Part shown: in pieces, positions 23,575-37,300 of the stretch | Layout: each line of letters opens with the position of its first letter | Numbering within the stretch: the first letter of the stretch is position 1 | Assembly (NCBI GenBank): GCA_029204225.1 | Contig: CM055106.1 | Coordinates: forward strand, 18,236,149-18,300,148 | DNA length: 64,000 nt | Source of the DNA: Diphasiastrum complanatum | Lineage: Eukaryota > Streptophyta > Lycopodiopsida > Lycopodiales > Lycopodiaceae | Reading direction: 5' to 3' | Program-made: the position numbers and the translations under genes | The notes under the pieces: generated by a model | Database searches by the model: none | The model's input: only the letters and a program-made list of their open reading frames with translations | What the model was told of the DNA's origin: nothing

Positions 23575-25349
23575 TTTGCCCTAAACTAGACCTAAACCAT
23601 GCTATAAGCAACCCAACTATAACCAAAAAACCTAGCCACCTATAAAAATGCAATGCCCTAAATCAGAGCTTTAATCGAATATCCATATTATCCACAAAAA
23701 TCAAAAAAAAAAAAAAAAGAATTCAGAAACACGATTCAGAAATGCATTTTTGTCTGCACTTCTGAATGCGTTTTTGGAAGTGGGGTGCAACTATGCTTTG
23801 AACTTGGAAATGCCAAGCTATCTACATGATATAGTAGTCCATACAAGGTTGTAAAGTAAATCAACCGTCGTTGATCAACTCGATCTTTTAGTTGGAGTGG
23901 GAGTTCATCTTGTATTCCACGTGAGTCGTTTGAAAGAACAACTTAGTAGAAAGGATGATCCAGAAGGTGAACCAGTTGAGTTGGAGGATTTGACTACCTG
24001 TGTACCAGCTATACCAAAAAAGATTGCCAACGCTAGTTGAGAAACCATGTGGTTTTTGAATATCTGGTACACGCTGGAAAGGGAAATAAGATGAAGAGGA
24101 CACTTGGGAGAAGGAAGACTACCTAAGACTGAACTTCCCCGGTTTGCTCCTTTAGGAGGAGGCTCTTAAAGGAGGACGGAATGTGACATACTCAAAGTGG
24201 CACATAACAACATACTTGAGTTGATGGTCTCGCTACTGAATGTTGGTCTATAGATCATTTGGGCACCACGTGTCAATGTCTTATTGAAGCTGGGCAACCC
24301 TTTCTTATTGACCCGTGACAATGTGCATGATCGGCTGAAATAGATCTTCTCGCATTGAGTGTAATAGCTATTTATTGAAAACTTCAAAAACAAGGTATAG
24401 AAAGAAATGGACAATGCAATAAAACAAACATACCACAAATGGATCAATATGGCAATAGCAAAAGGCAAATTAATCCTTTGAAAAAAAAATTACCATTACA
24501 AGGCTAATGTTTGAACTCTCATGATTTGAAACTAGGAATTGCAAAATGGTGTAAGTTAAGATTGAAGTGGGAGCGACGACTTTGTTTGCATTGTAACACA
24601 AATTTGGAGTTGCATCATCGTAATCATGGTAGGAGCCCACAAGCAATGTCGAGAAGAATTCAGAAAGATGTTTTTGACACCAGCAAAGGCGTTCCACAAT
24701 TCTCTTCATCGCTAGAGAAAACAGAGCTCTTGTTAAGCAAAAGCTTCTTCTTGATTCTTGTAGTTGCATAGATGCATAAAATATAGACATCACCACGATC
24801 TGGTGTTTGGAACTATTTTATATAAGCTGATAATTGATATTGGATATATCATATCAATGTTACTTGCCAGTTGGTCCCACAAACCATTGATCTCATCGTG
24901 GATCAATAAAAGAGTTCTCTTCTATTATTAGTATATTTTTTTAACAAAGTGCTTATTTCATGCTCAAAAATCATGATGGAGTTTCATCTCTTATTTTTTA
25001 TATGGACCTTGAAAATGAAATCTTTTACAAATTGAGTTGCTTGATCAAGACACTAGAAAGCTAAAAGTTCAAGCTAACCTCCTCAGCTACCAGTGAAAAG
25101 GTTCCTTGTGGTAGCTCCTCATTTAAAGCCCAACTAATCAAAGCTTGTGAACCTGTAGCGTTAGATAGATAGTGAAACACATTTGTCATAAAACTATTCA
25201 TAATTGACTAGTGAATAATCTTAACACGATGTCTTGAATTACAAAAAGGCTTCACGGAAGAGTTAAAAAACGTAAGAGTCAAAAGCTAATGTATGTAGCT
25301 TAATGAAAAATTGTAAGTCTTGCAAAAAGTTCTCCTATATACCAACATG

Positions 25350-25393
<44 letters not shown>

Positions 25394-28300
25394 GCCATAG
25401 TTGCAGCAAATCGCGATTCGCGAATCTGAACCCAGAATTGCAAAAAAAAAAAAAAAAATTGGAAAAATAGCTTATGGCTGAAATTTTTTTAGGGGATCAA
25501 TGGTCAAACCAGCGTTTTGCCTCTCAGAAGTGCAATAGATGGGGCACAAACAGATCTTATTTTCAGTAGCTATCTGGTTGTTATTTGCTCTGATTTTCAG
25601 TAAATGTTAATCCTACAGTTTGGGCTATCAACTGTATGGATGATGATTACTTTTGCAATCATTTCACTAGAGATGTGAGTGCAATGTGCATACAGTTGGG
25701 GGCATAAATACTGGGCCCTTCTTGGCGAGCATTTGGAACCCGTTTTTATCTACGAGGGGGCGGTAGCATTTTTATCTACAGTGTCTAGGGGGGGTTCGGG
25801 GGGCTGTAGCCCCTCGGTGGGAGGTACGGTAAGGCCTCTTCATGATTTGGCCTTCCAACTCCCTGAGTAAAAACACACTTTTTGGTGTTTCGCATCCCCT
25901 TGGTCCTTTGGCTGTTCGCTCTCTCAGCATTCTGTTATTGTGTAAATCACTCATCCAAAGTCTATTCTAGATCGCCATTGCCATGGTGCATGGTTGGATA
26001 GCACCATCATATGTACTTGCTTTATTATAATCAGAATTTCAGATTCATGTTCATTGTTTCTTGTCTACACTAAATTCCATTATCAATTATAATAGGATTA
26101 ATGCACCTAAATTGGAACATCCTGCACCCGAAACAATCGGCAAACTACACAGTCATAATGCTCTCAATCAAAGCTTTCATCTGATACCCATATTGCCTAA
26201 AAAATTTATAATAATAAAAAATAAAAAATAAAAAATAAAAAAACCCGATTCTGCACGATTCTGGGAAAATCCCGAAACGCGATTCCGATTCAGAATCGTG
26301 GTGCAACTATGATATACGTACACATATGTCGTATATCATGGTTCTGCTGCAACCACGTTCTGAAACGCTTGTTTCGAATGCTATTTCAATCTTTTTTTTT
26401 AGAAAACTAAAAAAACAGCACTTAATAGCCTTAAAAAAAAAACAAAATAGCTACATAAAAAAAATTTACATCTGGACAGCAGAACGCAAAAAAAATTTGC
26501 AAAAAAAAACATGTTGAAACAAAAAAATTGAAAAAAAGCATTCTAGGGCAAGGTTCCACGCCAAAATCTCGATGTATGTTTCGGAATTCCCCATGCATCT
26601 ATGAGATGTGTGTGTGTGTGTGTGTGTAGAGATCAGTATTGCAGCGGAATGTATTTTGCTGCAATCACGTTCCAAAACAAGAGCGTTCTAGACAGCGGAA
26701 CACTGTCCAGAATGCTATTTTAAATTTTTTTTTAATATACAATATGTATATATATATAGATATATATGACACATAGATCCCGCAGTACCGGGTACCGCGG
26801 GTCCTAGTACCGCGGCACCATACTGAGAAGCAAGAGCAAAAGCTCAACAATGAAAAGACAAGTTTGTCCTTGATGGCCATGGAAACAAGAGATATTTTAG
26901 AATAGCCCATTTTCATAAAGAAGGCTAGGGAGATGCCTTTGGTGATTCAAAGTAGAAGCCTCAAGTTAGCATATGAAGCAATGCTTATTAGTTACTAGCT
27001 CCTGCCTATGGCCACCTTATATTCTTGTGCTTCTTCATCGATGTCACCTTTCCTTGAAGTCAAAGGATGACAACATGACTCTTTTGGGTTAATCACGAAG
27101 AACAAAAGAAATACCTTTACTTTCATGAAGGAATCATAATGACTCAAGCCATAGTATACTTTACTAGTGCCTCGGCGATTCCAAATAGTAGCCTCAAGTT
27201 AGCATATGAAGCAATGCTTATTACATAATGGCTCCTGTCTATGGCCACCTTATCATCTTGTGCTTTGTCATCGATGTCACCTCTCCTTGAAGTCAAAGGA
27301 TGACAAGATGACCCTTTAGGTTAATCACAAAGAACAAAAGAACAGCTTTACTGGTATGAAGGACTCATAATGACTCGAATCATAGGAATATTAGATTAGT
27401 GACTTGGTTGATCTCTTTAATGGCTTAGTGGTCTTTTTAACTATTGGCACAAATTGGGCTCGCTGTATATGTGATTCTCCTTGTAATACATATTTTGGAC
27501 ATGTAAAATGAATGTAACAAGTATACCATGGGGTAATGAGACAACATTGAACAATATCTAGATGTGGTACTTCATAGATCAGAATTATCACCAAATGCCT
27601 TATGCTTAGTGATTTGGATCAAATAATTTGAAAGACATGAGCACCTTTAAGGATTGATGAGTCACAGTAACTGCCAAATACATTGCACATGCTAAGTTTG
27701 TATCTGCAGGAATCACGAAAAGCTGAGCTCGTGCAATTAATTTATCATGTACTGTAAATCTTGGAAATTTTGAAGGCTCGACATCATTTTGTTGGATACT
27801 ATCTTTTAAAAACTTAACCAACCCAATTGGCCTTAGTAAGCTTGTCAGTAGCTTAGTCCATAGAAAGGGAAGAAGTGATGATGCCAATAGTGATTTTGAA
27901 CATTGGCATGAGAAATTCCTTTCACCTCATTTTGAATAATAACTATGGCTCTAATTAATTAACACATAGAAGTTGTGCAATCCATGATATGCTTGAATAC
28001 CTCATCATTATGCACACAATATTTCGCTAAACTCGTCTAAAAGGGATTTGTGACTTGCATGTCAACATAAGGCAATCAATGATAGTTTATAGAAGTGACT
28101 ACCAATTGCATGAAGTAAGAATACAAAGGGAAGTGAATAATGAAGCATAAACACTTTTCAGAGATGTTGATTGCTTAATGGCTTATTAAACATTTGTCAA
28201 TCTACTTATACGTAAGTGATGGAGCATGTATAGTACTTAGTCCATGGGTTACGTGCCTAAATACTAAAGCTTACTACTAAAAGGTGACAAGTGTTCGGCC

Positions 28301-31300
28301 TAGTCTTTTGATTGAGGTTTATAGAAATGCCTAGTTATGGTGTAACAGCAGTTGTCAATTATTCTTTAGTCCAGTGATTGGAACTTGTTATTGTTGATAA
28401 TTGTTTTCTTTTTTCCTCATTTAGAACACGATCCTTAGTGTGCCGTCGGAATATACGGGCACTATAGGATTCACGGGCCCCTGGAACCCGGGTCACGCAT
28501 TAGCACGAGCACATTAGCCCATGGAAAACTATTTGAAAACAAACCGAAAAACAAAAAGAAAAAAACGGGAATCGTCCACCGTTCCACTCAACAACACCAA
28601 ACTTTCTTAGCCTGCACTCGTAAAACTGGAAGACATTGAAAAAAAAGGGATAAAACGGTGAAATGATCACTAACTCACAACCTATACGTGTGATAATGAA
28701 TTTTGAAGATCTCCATTAATTAATTGTTAGTTGATGTTTGACAGAGACAATTCAAAAATGCTTTTGAAGATCTTTTTTGGATGGTTCATCCAATCAAGCA
28801 TTTGTGAATGAAGAGATCATGAATCGAGAGTGAAGGAAGTGGAGCTTTCAAAACCGACGAGGCCAATGATGTGTATGTATCCTACAGAACATATCTACAT
28901 TATGCAAGTTATGAGATTATCGGATTTGTAAGCATATGCCATATGCTGATGTGTTTGTACCTAGTGTTCACGAATTTTTTTTACAGTTCCGAAGTTCTTG
29001 ATAGAGCATTCTTGAACGCTAAGGGTTCAAAACGTGATGTGAACCATCTGCAAGAATTGGCTCCACAAACAAAGAAGAGATAGCGTGACCACATAAAGCC
29101 TCGTAACAACCTAGACCATGTGTACTAGCACCACTCTAACAGGAGGCATCATACTGAGTAAGGAGTCAAAGTAAAATTGATCGCATGTATGTAGAGTGGG
29201 TACCTTCGTAGGAATGGCAGCAACAATCGAAGGAGTTCATATGAAGCAACTTCAAAGCTAAGATCCAATCTTACCTGATTATGTGCTCCTTTGTTCCTAT
29301 GTGCCATCTCCATGATCCAATAGGCAAGCTCCTAGACTCCATAATGGTCAATAATAGACTCCTCACCCATCCATAAGCTCTCCATCCAAGGGCAGCACCA
29401 ACACAAGAATTGCTTTAATATACCCTTTCCAAGGTCTTAGATCCAATTTCAATTTACACTCATATTTGTAAAATGAATCAGTTCCATAAAGCATTTATCA
29501 CTAGCTTTTTCTATCTTTTCTCAATGAACAATTGAAACAATAGATTTTAACCTTTTACCTACAAATAGATTCTTAGTAGAAACTTTCCACATCCATGTCT
29601 TTCAAAGACTTCTAATATGCATAAGAGGTACACACTGACACATGATAATGTCTTACCAATACTCTTAACAATTCATTCATTTGATGGTGTTCAAGTGTGC
29701 ATCATTCCAAATACCAATGCTAAGAGCATGCCAGAGAGCACCTTCTATTTTCATTCAATCTACTAATCCTAGAGTACTTGCTTAAATCATAAGTCTTCGT
29801 AATTGAATGACTCTCATCTTGCTTATCCAATTTGGGACAATCCTTAACTAACTAAGATGAGCTTCCAATCCTTTGAAAACCATTTGCCAAAACTCTCATG
29901 CATATAGGAGCCAGGCTAGCTACAATCCATTATCAATACTATATTTTCTTTTAGCAAGCTATAAAGTTCGGAATACATTTTAATCACATGGTCAAGACCA
30001 TGATAGAGTCTAGATCCCTATAATTAGACAAACAATCCAATCTTTGAAAATACCCTCCACAATCCGCATGTGGGATCAAAAAGTAAATGCTTTCAAAGCA
30101 TGCAAATCTAGCCCGTCACACTATCTCTATTAGAGTAATTATTTTTCCAAGTATGACTTTATTTGTGGCCAACTTAAGTCAGATCTCCTTTGGGTGCCCA
30201 ATGACTAGTCCTAGGCCATCTATTCAAAATGTATTGCACCACAAACTGCAAATTGGAATACACTAATCTTCTTGTAGTAAAAGAGTTGATCTTCATTTTT
30301 ATGAATCTCCTTTGTTATCAATCTTGGACTCACTAAGATGAGCTTAGGGCCCTAGTTGGAATTGATGACCCAAATAAAGGTCTATAAGAGAGTGAAAAAA
30401 GATCAAGCTAGATCTCATCATATTCATTGTTTATGCAAATCATCCAATCTCATAAACTCATACTCGAGTTCAAATCATTAGTCCACATCAGCTAGGTAAG
30501 TAGTGATACAAAGAAAATGACTGTCCACAATGTTTTTCAACCTAGAACGACTAAAAGATTCATGCTTTCAAACATCAAGAACAAAGTTAACTTGCCAAAT
30601 TCAATAAATGGACAAGATTCTCACTCTATACTCATATTGATAAATAACAAGTCTATCAATACCATCTCAAACTTTCTATTGACTTTCTCTCTCATGTGAA
30701 AATGGTTAGTCAATTGCAGTGCTCACTAGGCATAGTCTCCTCAATGTGAGTTAAAAAAAATATTAGCCACAAAAGTTTTATTTGAATCAGGTTGTAATAT
30801 TTATCTACAATGCACAAGGTTCAAAAAAAACTTAGATTATGGATTAACTCAAAACAATGTCATGGCATATTTTCTCCCTCACAAAAGTCCATGACTATTA
30901 CAAATTTTCAGATATCAATATTAGTTTCACAAACATTTGATTGTCTATATCCTCATATATGAAAAACCTTATCTCTATTTTGATGTTGATGAGGACGTTA
31001 CATCAGCAATCAACTCCTTAGAATCTTCATATCAAATGGAGGATAATCAGTCCACCACGGAAAATTCCATGCAGAGATGTAACATGATTCCCAAATGAAG
31101 TTAGTTCCATCCCATTATTTTAGTGGCTCGAATTTGGCATTTTGTGTATATAATCCAACCCGAGGCTAGGAGAAATAACTAAATGGCAAGGCCTAAACTT
31201 AAGATAGGACCTTAGCCTCAAAAATGGCTTATAAGTAGTCTTATCTCAAGTTGAAATCCAAGAGGTCCAATGAGAAGATGACATCTCACTATGAGATTGC

Positions 31301-34300
31301 TCTCACTATATATTACACAAATACTTCATATTCTCGTGCAAGTAATGCCATGTCACGATTTCCAACATAAAATAAACCATTGTGTGGCACAAATGTGTTT
31401 GTTAAAGATATAGCTCATTAGCAAAATACAAAGAATATAAATTGTTGCAGTGGCACTCAGTTGACAACTTATGAGAAGCTATGATGTCGTTGATATTTAT
31501 GTGAAGATCATGTCTCTAACATTCTATGACCAACCAAACCATACTATTGTAACTGTCTCCGATTCAATAGAGGGAGCCATATACTAATGCATTTTCATGC
31601 ACATCAAAAATTTCCAGATATCAAAATTGGCTCATCTCACAAGTCACTCCCATCATATTTGAAGCCAATCACCCAAAAAGGATTAGACATACCATAATCA
31701 GCAACTGTCACGGGGGACTTGTCAGACTTTTCCTGTGTTTCAGCTGCAAGCAATCCCTTTTGCACTTTCTATTACAAATAAAACAATTTCCAAGATAAGC
31801 AAATAACAAACCAAGAGAGAAATATCGAGGATATACATGTAGCAAAACATAGATGTTTGTTAGTTAGCACCAACATGCAATAAACCTCGTTGCATGAAAA
31901 CTTTGCATTGTAATTGACTAGAATGCCAATTTATTGACCCAATTCATAATGTGTAAAATAAACAATAAAATGACAGAGACTAGAATGAGATTAGCTAAAA
32001 TTCCTCAACTAAGTTAGGCAAATGCTGAAGGCTAAGAAAGGATAATTTCATAAGTGATATTGCATTGGTTGTAGAGAGAAAGATGAAAGTTATGATGTGA
32101 TACAAACTCCATGCAATCCCACATTGTTTTTGCAAAAAACAAAAAAAGAATGGCTCCTTTTCGATAGTTGGCTACGAATATAAGGAATTATTGTTCAATA
32201 TTTGTCTTTTTATTGAAAACATACAAGTGCCTTTCTACAGTCCAAGATTAACTACACTACAATTAGCTTCCTACATACAAGGAATAATGCACATGCATAG
32301 ACTAGTTATATAGTTATGTGGGAAAAAATTTGATTTATAAAAAGCTTTAAAGCAGTGTCACTTTAAGAAGGTACGTACATGCATAAGGAATCTACCTACC
32401 TAACTTTACTGGCATATAGGGTTCGTAGAGGAGCACCAACTTATGAAGAGATCTTGCTCCAACTTATGTTCATGCGTGTGTGTTTTGGAAGAACAAGTAT
32501 AAGGGATATAGGTATCTACTTTGAAAAGGATAAGAGGGCTTCCTTTCTCTTCCTTTTTAGAATCCTACTTTTCTTGGATTGCCAATGGCATGAAAAACTT
32601 GTTCACTTCATAACTTTAAGTTGCTTTTTGGTCTAAATGTCGCATTGATTCTCATGTATCCTCTACTCTTACTTAAGATTTTGAGATTGTGTTGCATAAA
32701 TATAGGATGGAGACAAGTGGGTTTTCTTTTTTCTTTTTAGTAGAACAATGATCCTTGGTGATCCAGATTGGGGAGCACAGGATCTTACTTTTTCTACAAT
32801 GGTAGATTGGATTTGGAATTGCACGAGACTAGAAGTGAAATTTAGAAAGCAGTAGCATAAATCAGACTATGCATGTAAGTGTCTTTGTGCATATATATGG
32901 ATGTGCTACAGCTTATACTGTCTGTCCCGGTTGTTTATTGTTTTATGTACAGATGTTCTTTTTTGTAAATACAAAAATGGCTAAGTCACCGGCCTGTGGT
33001 GACCAGAAATGTAAATAAAACCATTAATTGAGCTTCTAAGCCTCTAGGTCGCATGTTGCTTTGGTGTAGAGCATTGGTTCATTATTAACTAATTAGGAGT
33101 GGCTGGACTGACCTCCTAAGAGGTAGGATAGTTGACTAGTCAACATGACACGTCATATGCTCACTGGGACACTTTGTCCAGCAAATGAGTGACACATGTT
33201 AGGGTTGACCGGTCAAACATGGCACGTGTCATTGGACACTTGGTCCAGCCCTCAGTCCATCGTTGTAGTTCAGCAGCAGCTTACAGACTAAATCGTTGGA
33301 AAAACAGCCTGGGATCGCTCCTATAGACCATCGCTGCCCTTTTCCATGTCTTTCCATCATTGAGGTCCAATTTGGGTGGTTAATCGCTGCTCCTACAGCC
33401 TCCTACGCCTACAAATAGCCTGCAAACAGCCAGTTGCAGACCTGCACCGTCTGAAAACATCCATCTGCAGTGAGTGGAACTCTACCACAGCCAATATGGA
33501 TCTGTTAGAAGGTTCTAGTACCCAGATATTGAGGATTGAGGAAGTTGCAGCCAAGGTTGACACTATGGAAAATAGTTGATTACTGAGCAGATTTCAACTG
33601 CCAGGATAGGTTCCAACTCGGATTTCTGAGGCAACAATCAGTGATTTTTTAGTGTTTTCAGGGCAGAAAGATTGAAGCAGGTCCAGCGCTCCTAGAGCTG
33701 TAGAAAAATCAGAAGTTGAGATAGATTTTGGGCCCCAAATCAGAGGAAGTTTGATTAGACAGGTTGCTGTCCAATCAGCGAGGGTAGTCAGCCATCAAAA
33801 TCCGAATTTTCTTCCACTTTTTGGGTCTTCTATCCTGATTTTTCAGGGCAGCAGAGCAGTACCTCTGACAGCTAGGGAAGGGAGCAAAGGTATCAGCAGT
33901 TTGCTTGCATTCCATCACTCAGGTTGCTGATTTCTCCGGACAGCAGGTCTGAAATTTGCTGTGGAAGAGCTGAGAGGGCTTTTCTTGATATTTTCTTTGG
34001 AAGTACAGTCCTCAAAAACAGCTAAGTTTTCTTTCCCTCTTTTGTACAGTTATAAATTAGTCTTTTCGACTCTTTTTTTTTAGAGGAAACGTCAGGCACT
34101 CCTTTTCTATCTTTAAAAATGACCACTTCTCTGAGACCTGATCAACCCCTGACAAGAGGCATTGATGAATTAGAAACGGAATCCCTGAGGTTCAGTAAGG
34201 GGAAAGAACCCATGGAAGTTGAAGAACAGGAACAATTCGTTGAAGAACTCGACGAATTGGTTACCAAGGAGCAGTATCTCCACTTGGAAACAGAGGTGGA

Positions 34301-37300
34301 TGAACTGAAATTGGCGTTAGCCAATTTCAAGACCAGTGTGGACAACTCGTTCACTGAACTCAAAGGCTTGATTTTGAGTTCCGCGAAAGGAAGCCTTCCC
34401 TCCACTTCTTAGTTGTCCCCTTCTCCTCTTCCATCAGTTTCGGGTGAGCCTATGCGGTCTCATCCCAGTGTCTTTAAAGACCTTAAGCCTCCTACTTTTA
34501 TTGGGGAAGAGAAGGATAGAAACGCAGATATTCTACAAACCTTCCTCAGCTAATGGAAGAACATTCATGCTCTTAAACAGACCCCTGACCATTTGCAAGC
34601 TATTGAGGCCAGTCTTTCCCTAGGGCCCATGGCCTATAAGTGGTGGTAAAATCTCCAGGAGACAAGGCAGACTCCCCAGTCATGGAAAGCCTTTGAAAAG
34701 GCCTTTCTAAGAGAATTTCTACCAGAAAATGAACTTGATAGAGCCTGGGAAGACTGGGAGAAAACAATAATGGACAAATCCTTAATCCAATATATCTCGC
34801 AGTATCGAGAGGCAATCTTAAATATTAAAAATATGGATGACTATCAGGAAGTCAGGGGATTTGTCTGTGGCCTCAAAGATGAGTATAAAGTAGAGGTTTA
34901 GAGAAACTCGCCCACTACCCTAGAGCAAGCTCTCAGATATGCTCAGCGAGACAACAGCCTCTTTCTAAGCAGCCTCCTCAAAAAGAATTTCAATTTAAAA
35001 AGAAATTTTTAAAAAGAAAGAAAGAAGAAAAAGTTAAGAGTGAAGCTCCTCATAAACGCCCATCGCTCATACGACCCTTAAAACGAGAAGATTTTGAGAA
35101 AGCCAAACAAGAACGTTTGTGCTTTGTGTGCATGGGCAAGGGACACACAGTCAGGCAGTGTCCCAAGGGGCCTTTCACCAAAAAAGATAAAAAAGATAAA
35201 AAACAAGTCCACCTTGTTCAGACCATAATTTTCCTCAGTGACTCGGCAGCTTTTGAGATCAAAGTGTTTCATGAAGACCATGAACATTGTTGCCAGCTGA
35301 CCTCTGCAATGCTAGCGAGGCCCTTCAGCTTGGGGCCGCATGACCTAGTATGTATGCATGGGAAAGTTGGTGACCAGTCAGTCAGAGTTATGGTTGATGA
35401 TGGGGCGACCCATAATTTCATCAACTACACCCTAGTTAAAAAACTCAGACTTCTAGAAGTACCTAGTCAGCATAGGTACATAGTTTCATTAACTAAGGGT
35501 GAAGATAAGAGAATTTGGGAAACTATGGTAAGTAATCTAAATCTTGGGATTCAGGGGTACCAAGATGAAATAAACTTTCAGATAATGCACTTGGATCGTA
35601 CAGACATTGTTCTCGGGAGAGATTGGCTCTACAGCTTAGGACCTTCCCTCCATAGAAATTATCAGGAGAACACCCTCAGCTTTCAGCATAAAGGCCGAGA
35701 GATCCAGTTGCATAGGGAGCATGATGTTCTCAACAACCCTATGGTCTGCAATTCAGAGCTCTATCAGCTAATCGGAGACGACGACCATCAGGTATTCTTG
35801 TGTGACTTTCAGTTTATTCCTGAAGTTTCTATTTCCAGTTCTTTACAGCAGAAAATTAGTAAATTAGAAACTTTGTTATCTAAATTAAAAGATGTTTTTC
35901 CTGAAGATTTACCACATGGTTTACCACCTAGCAGAGAGGTAGATCATGTAATAAACCTAGTACCAGGTACAGCACCTGTTTCTAAACCTCCGTATCGGGT
36001 CAGCCGAACAAAGGATGAAGAAATAACTAGGCCGTTAACAGATTATCTTGGGAAAGGCCAAATTCAGACCAGTAGTTCACCATGGGCCTCACCAGTCCTT
36101 TTGGTGAAAAAGAAAGAGGGGTCTATGCGTCTTTGCGTAGATTATAGAGCTCTCAATAAAGTCACAATTAAGAATAAGTATCCTATGCCTTGGGCAGACG
36201 AGTTGTTTGATCAACTCGACAGGGCTAAATTTTTCAATAAAATAGACCTCACATCGGGATATCATCAAGTCCGTATAAAGTCGGAGGATGTCCCAAAAAC
36301 AGCTTTTAGGACTCGTCATAGTCATTATGAGTTTGAGGTGATGCCATTTGGGCTCACAAATGCTCCAGCTACCTTTATGACCTTGATGAACAGTGTCCTC
36401 AAACCATACTTGGGTAAGTTTGTAGTCGTATTTTTGGATGACATCCTCGTCTACAGCAAAATGAGGAAGGAGCATCTTAAACACCTCAGAAAGGTGTTTC
36501 GACTGCTTAGAAAGCATAAGCTTTATGCTAAGGAATCCAAGTGTAAATTCTTCGTTGAAGAAGTAGCTTATTTGGGTCACATTATCTCGGCAGATGGGAT
36601 TAAGATGGACCCCAAGAAGGTTAAAGTCATACTCAGTTGGCTGAGACCTCAGAATAATTTAGAGCTTCAGATCTTTCTTGGTTTGGCGGGATATTACAAA
36701 CGATTTGTCAAGGAATATGCTCAGATAGCAGTTCCCATGACGAATCTTCTTAAGGGGAAGGGAAAGGAGTTCATTTGGGAGTCCGCACAGCAGGAGAGCT
36801 TTGATGCTCTCAAAATAGCCTTAGCTACAGCACCAGTTTTAAAAGTTGTCGACCCCAATCAGTCATTTGTGGTCAAAACACATGCTAGCGACTTTGCAGT
36901 TGGTGCTGTACTAACTCAGAGTGGATGACCAGTTGCGTTCGAGAGTAAAAAACTCGAGCCAGCTTAGACTAGGTACAGTGCCTATGAAAAGGAACTCTTC
37001 TCCATAGTTCATGCCCTTAAGACTTGGAGGCATTATTTGTATGGTGCCAACTTTGAGGTCCTGACAGACCATGAAAGTCTCAGATACCTTTGCAATCAGC
37101 CTGAGCTCAGAGGTCGAAAAGCTCGTTGGGCTGAGTTAATGCAAGAGTTTGATTTGTCTATCAAATATAGACGGGGAAAATTCAACACAGTAGCAGATGC
37201 ACTTAGTAGAGTGCCTATGATAAACAAGCTGAGTTTTGCTCAGATTCATAGTGAGTTACTCGAGTCCTTGAGAGGGAAGTGCCAGCATGATGCATTCTTC

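Noticed and set aside
27606-27887. 93-codon minus-strand frame as a gene in SAL1 intron 2
   Set aside because: No recognisable domain, no supporting splice or promoter context.
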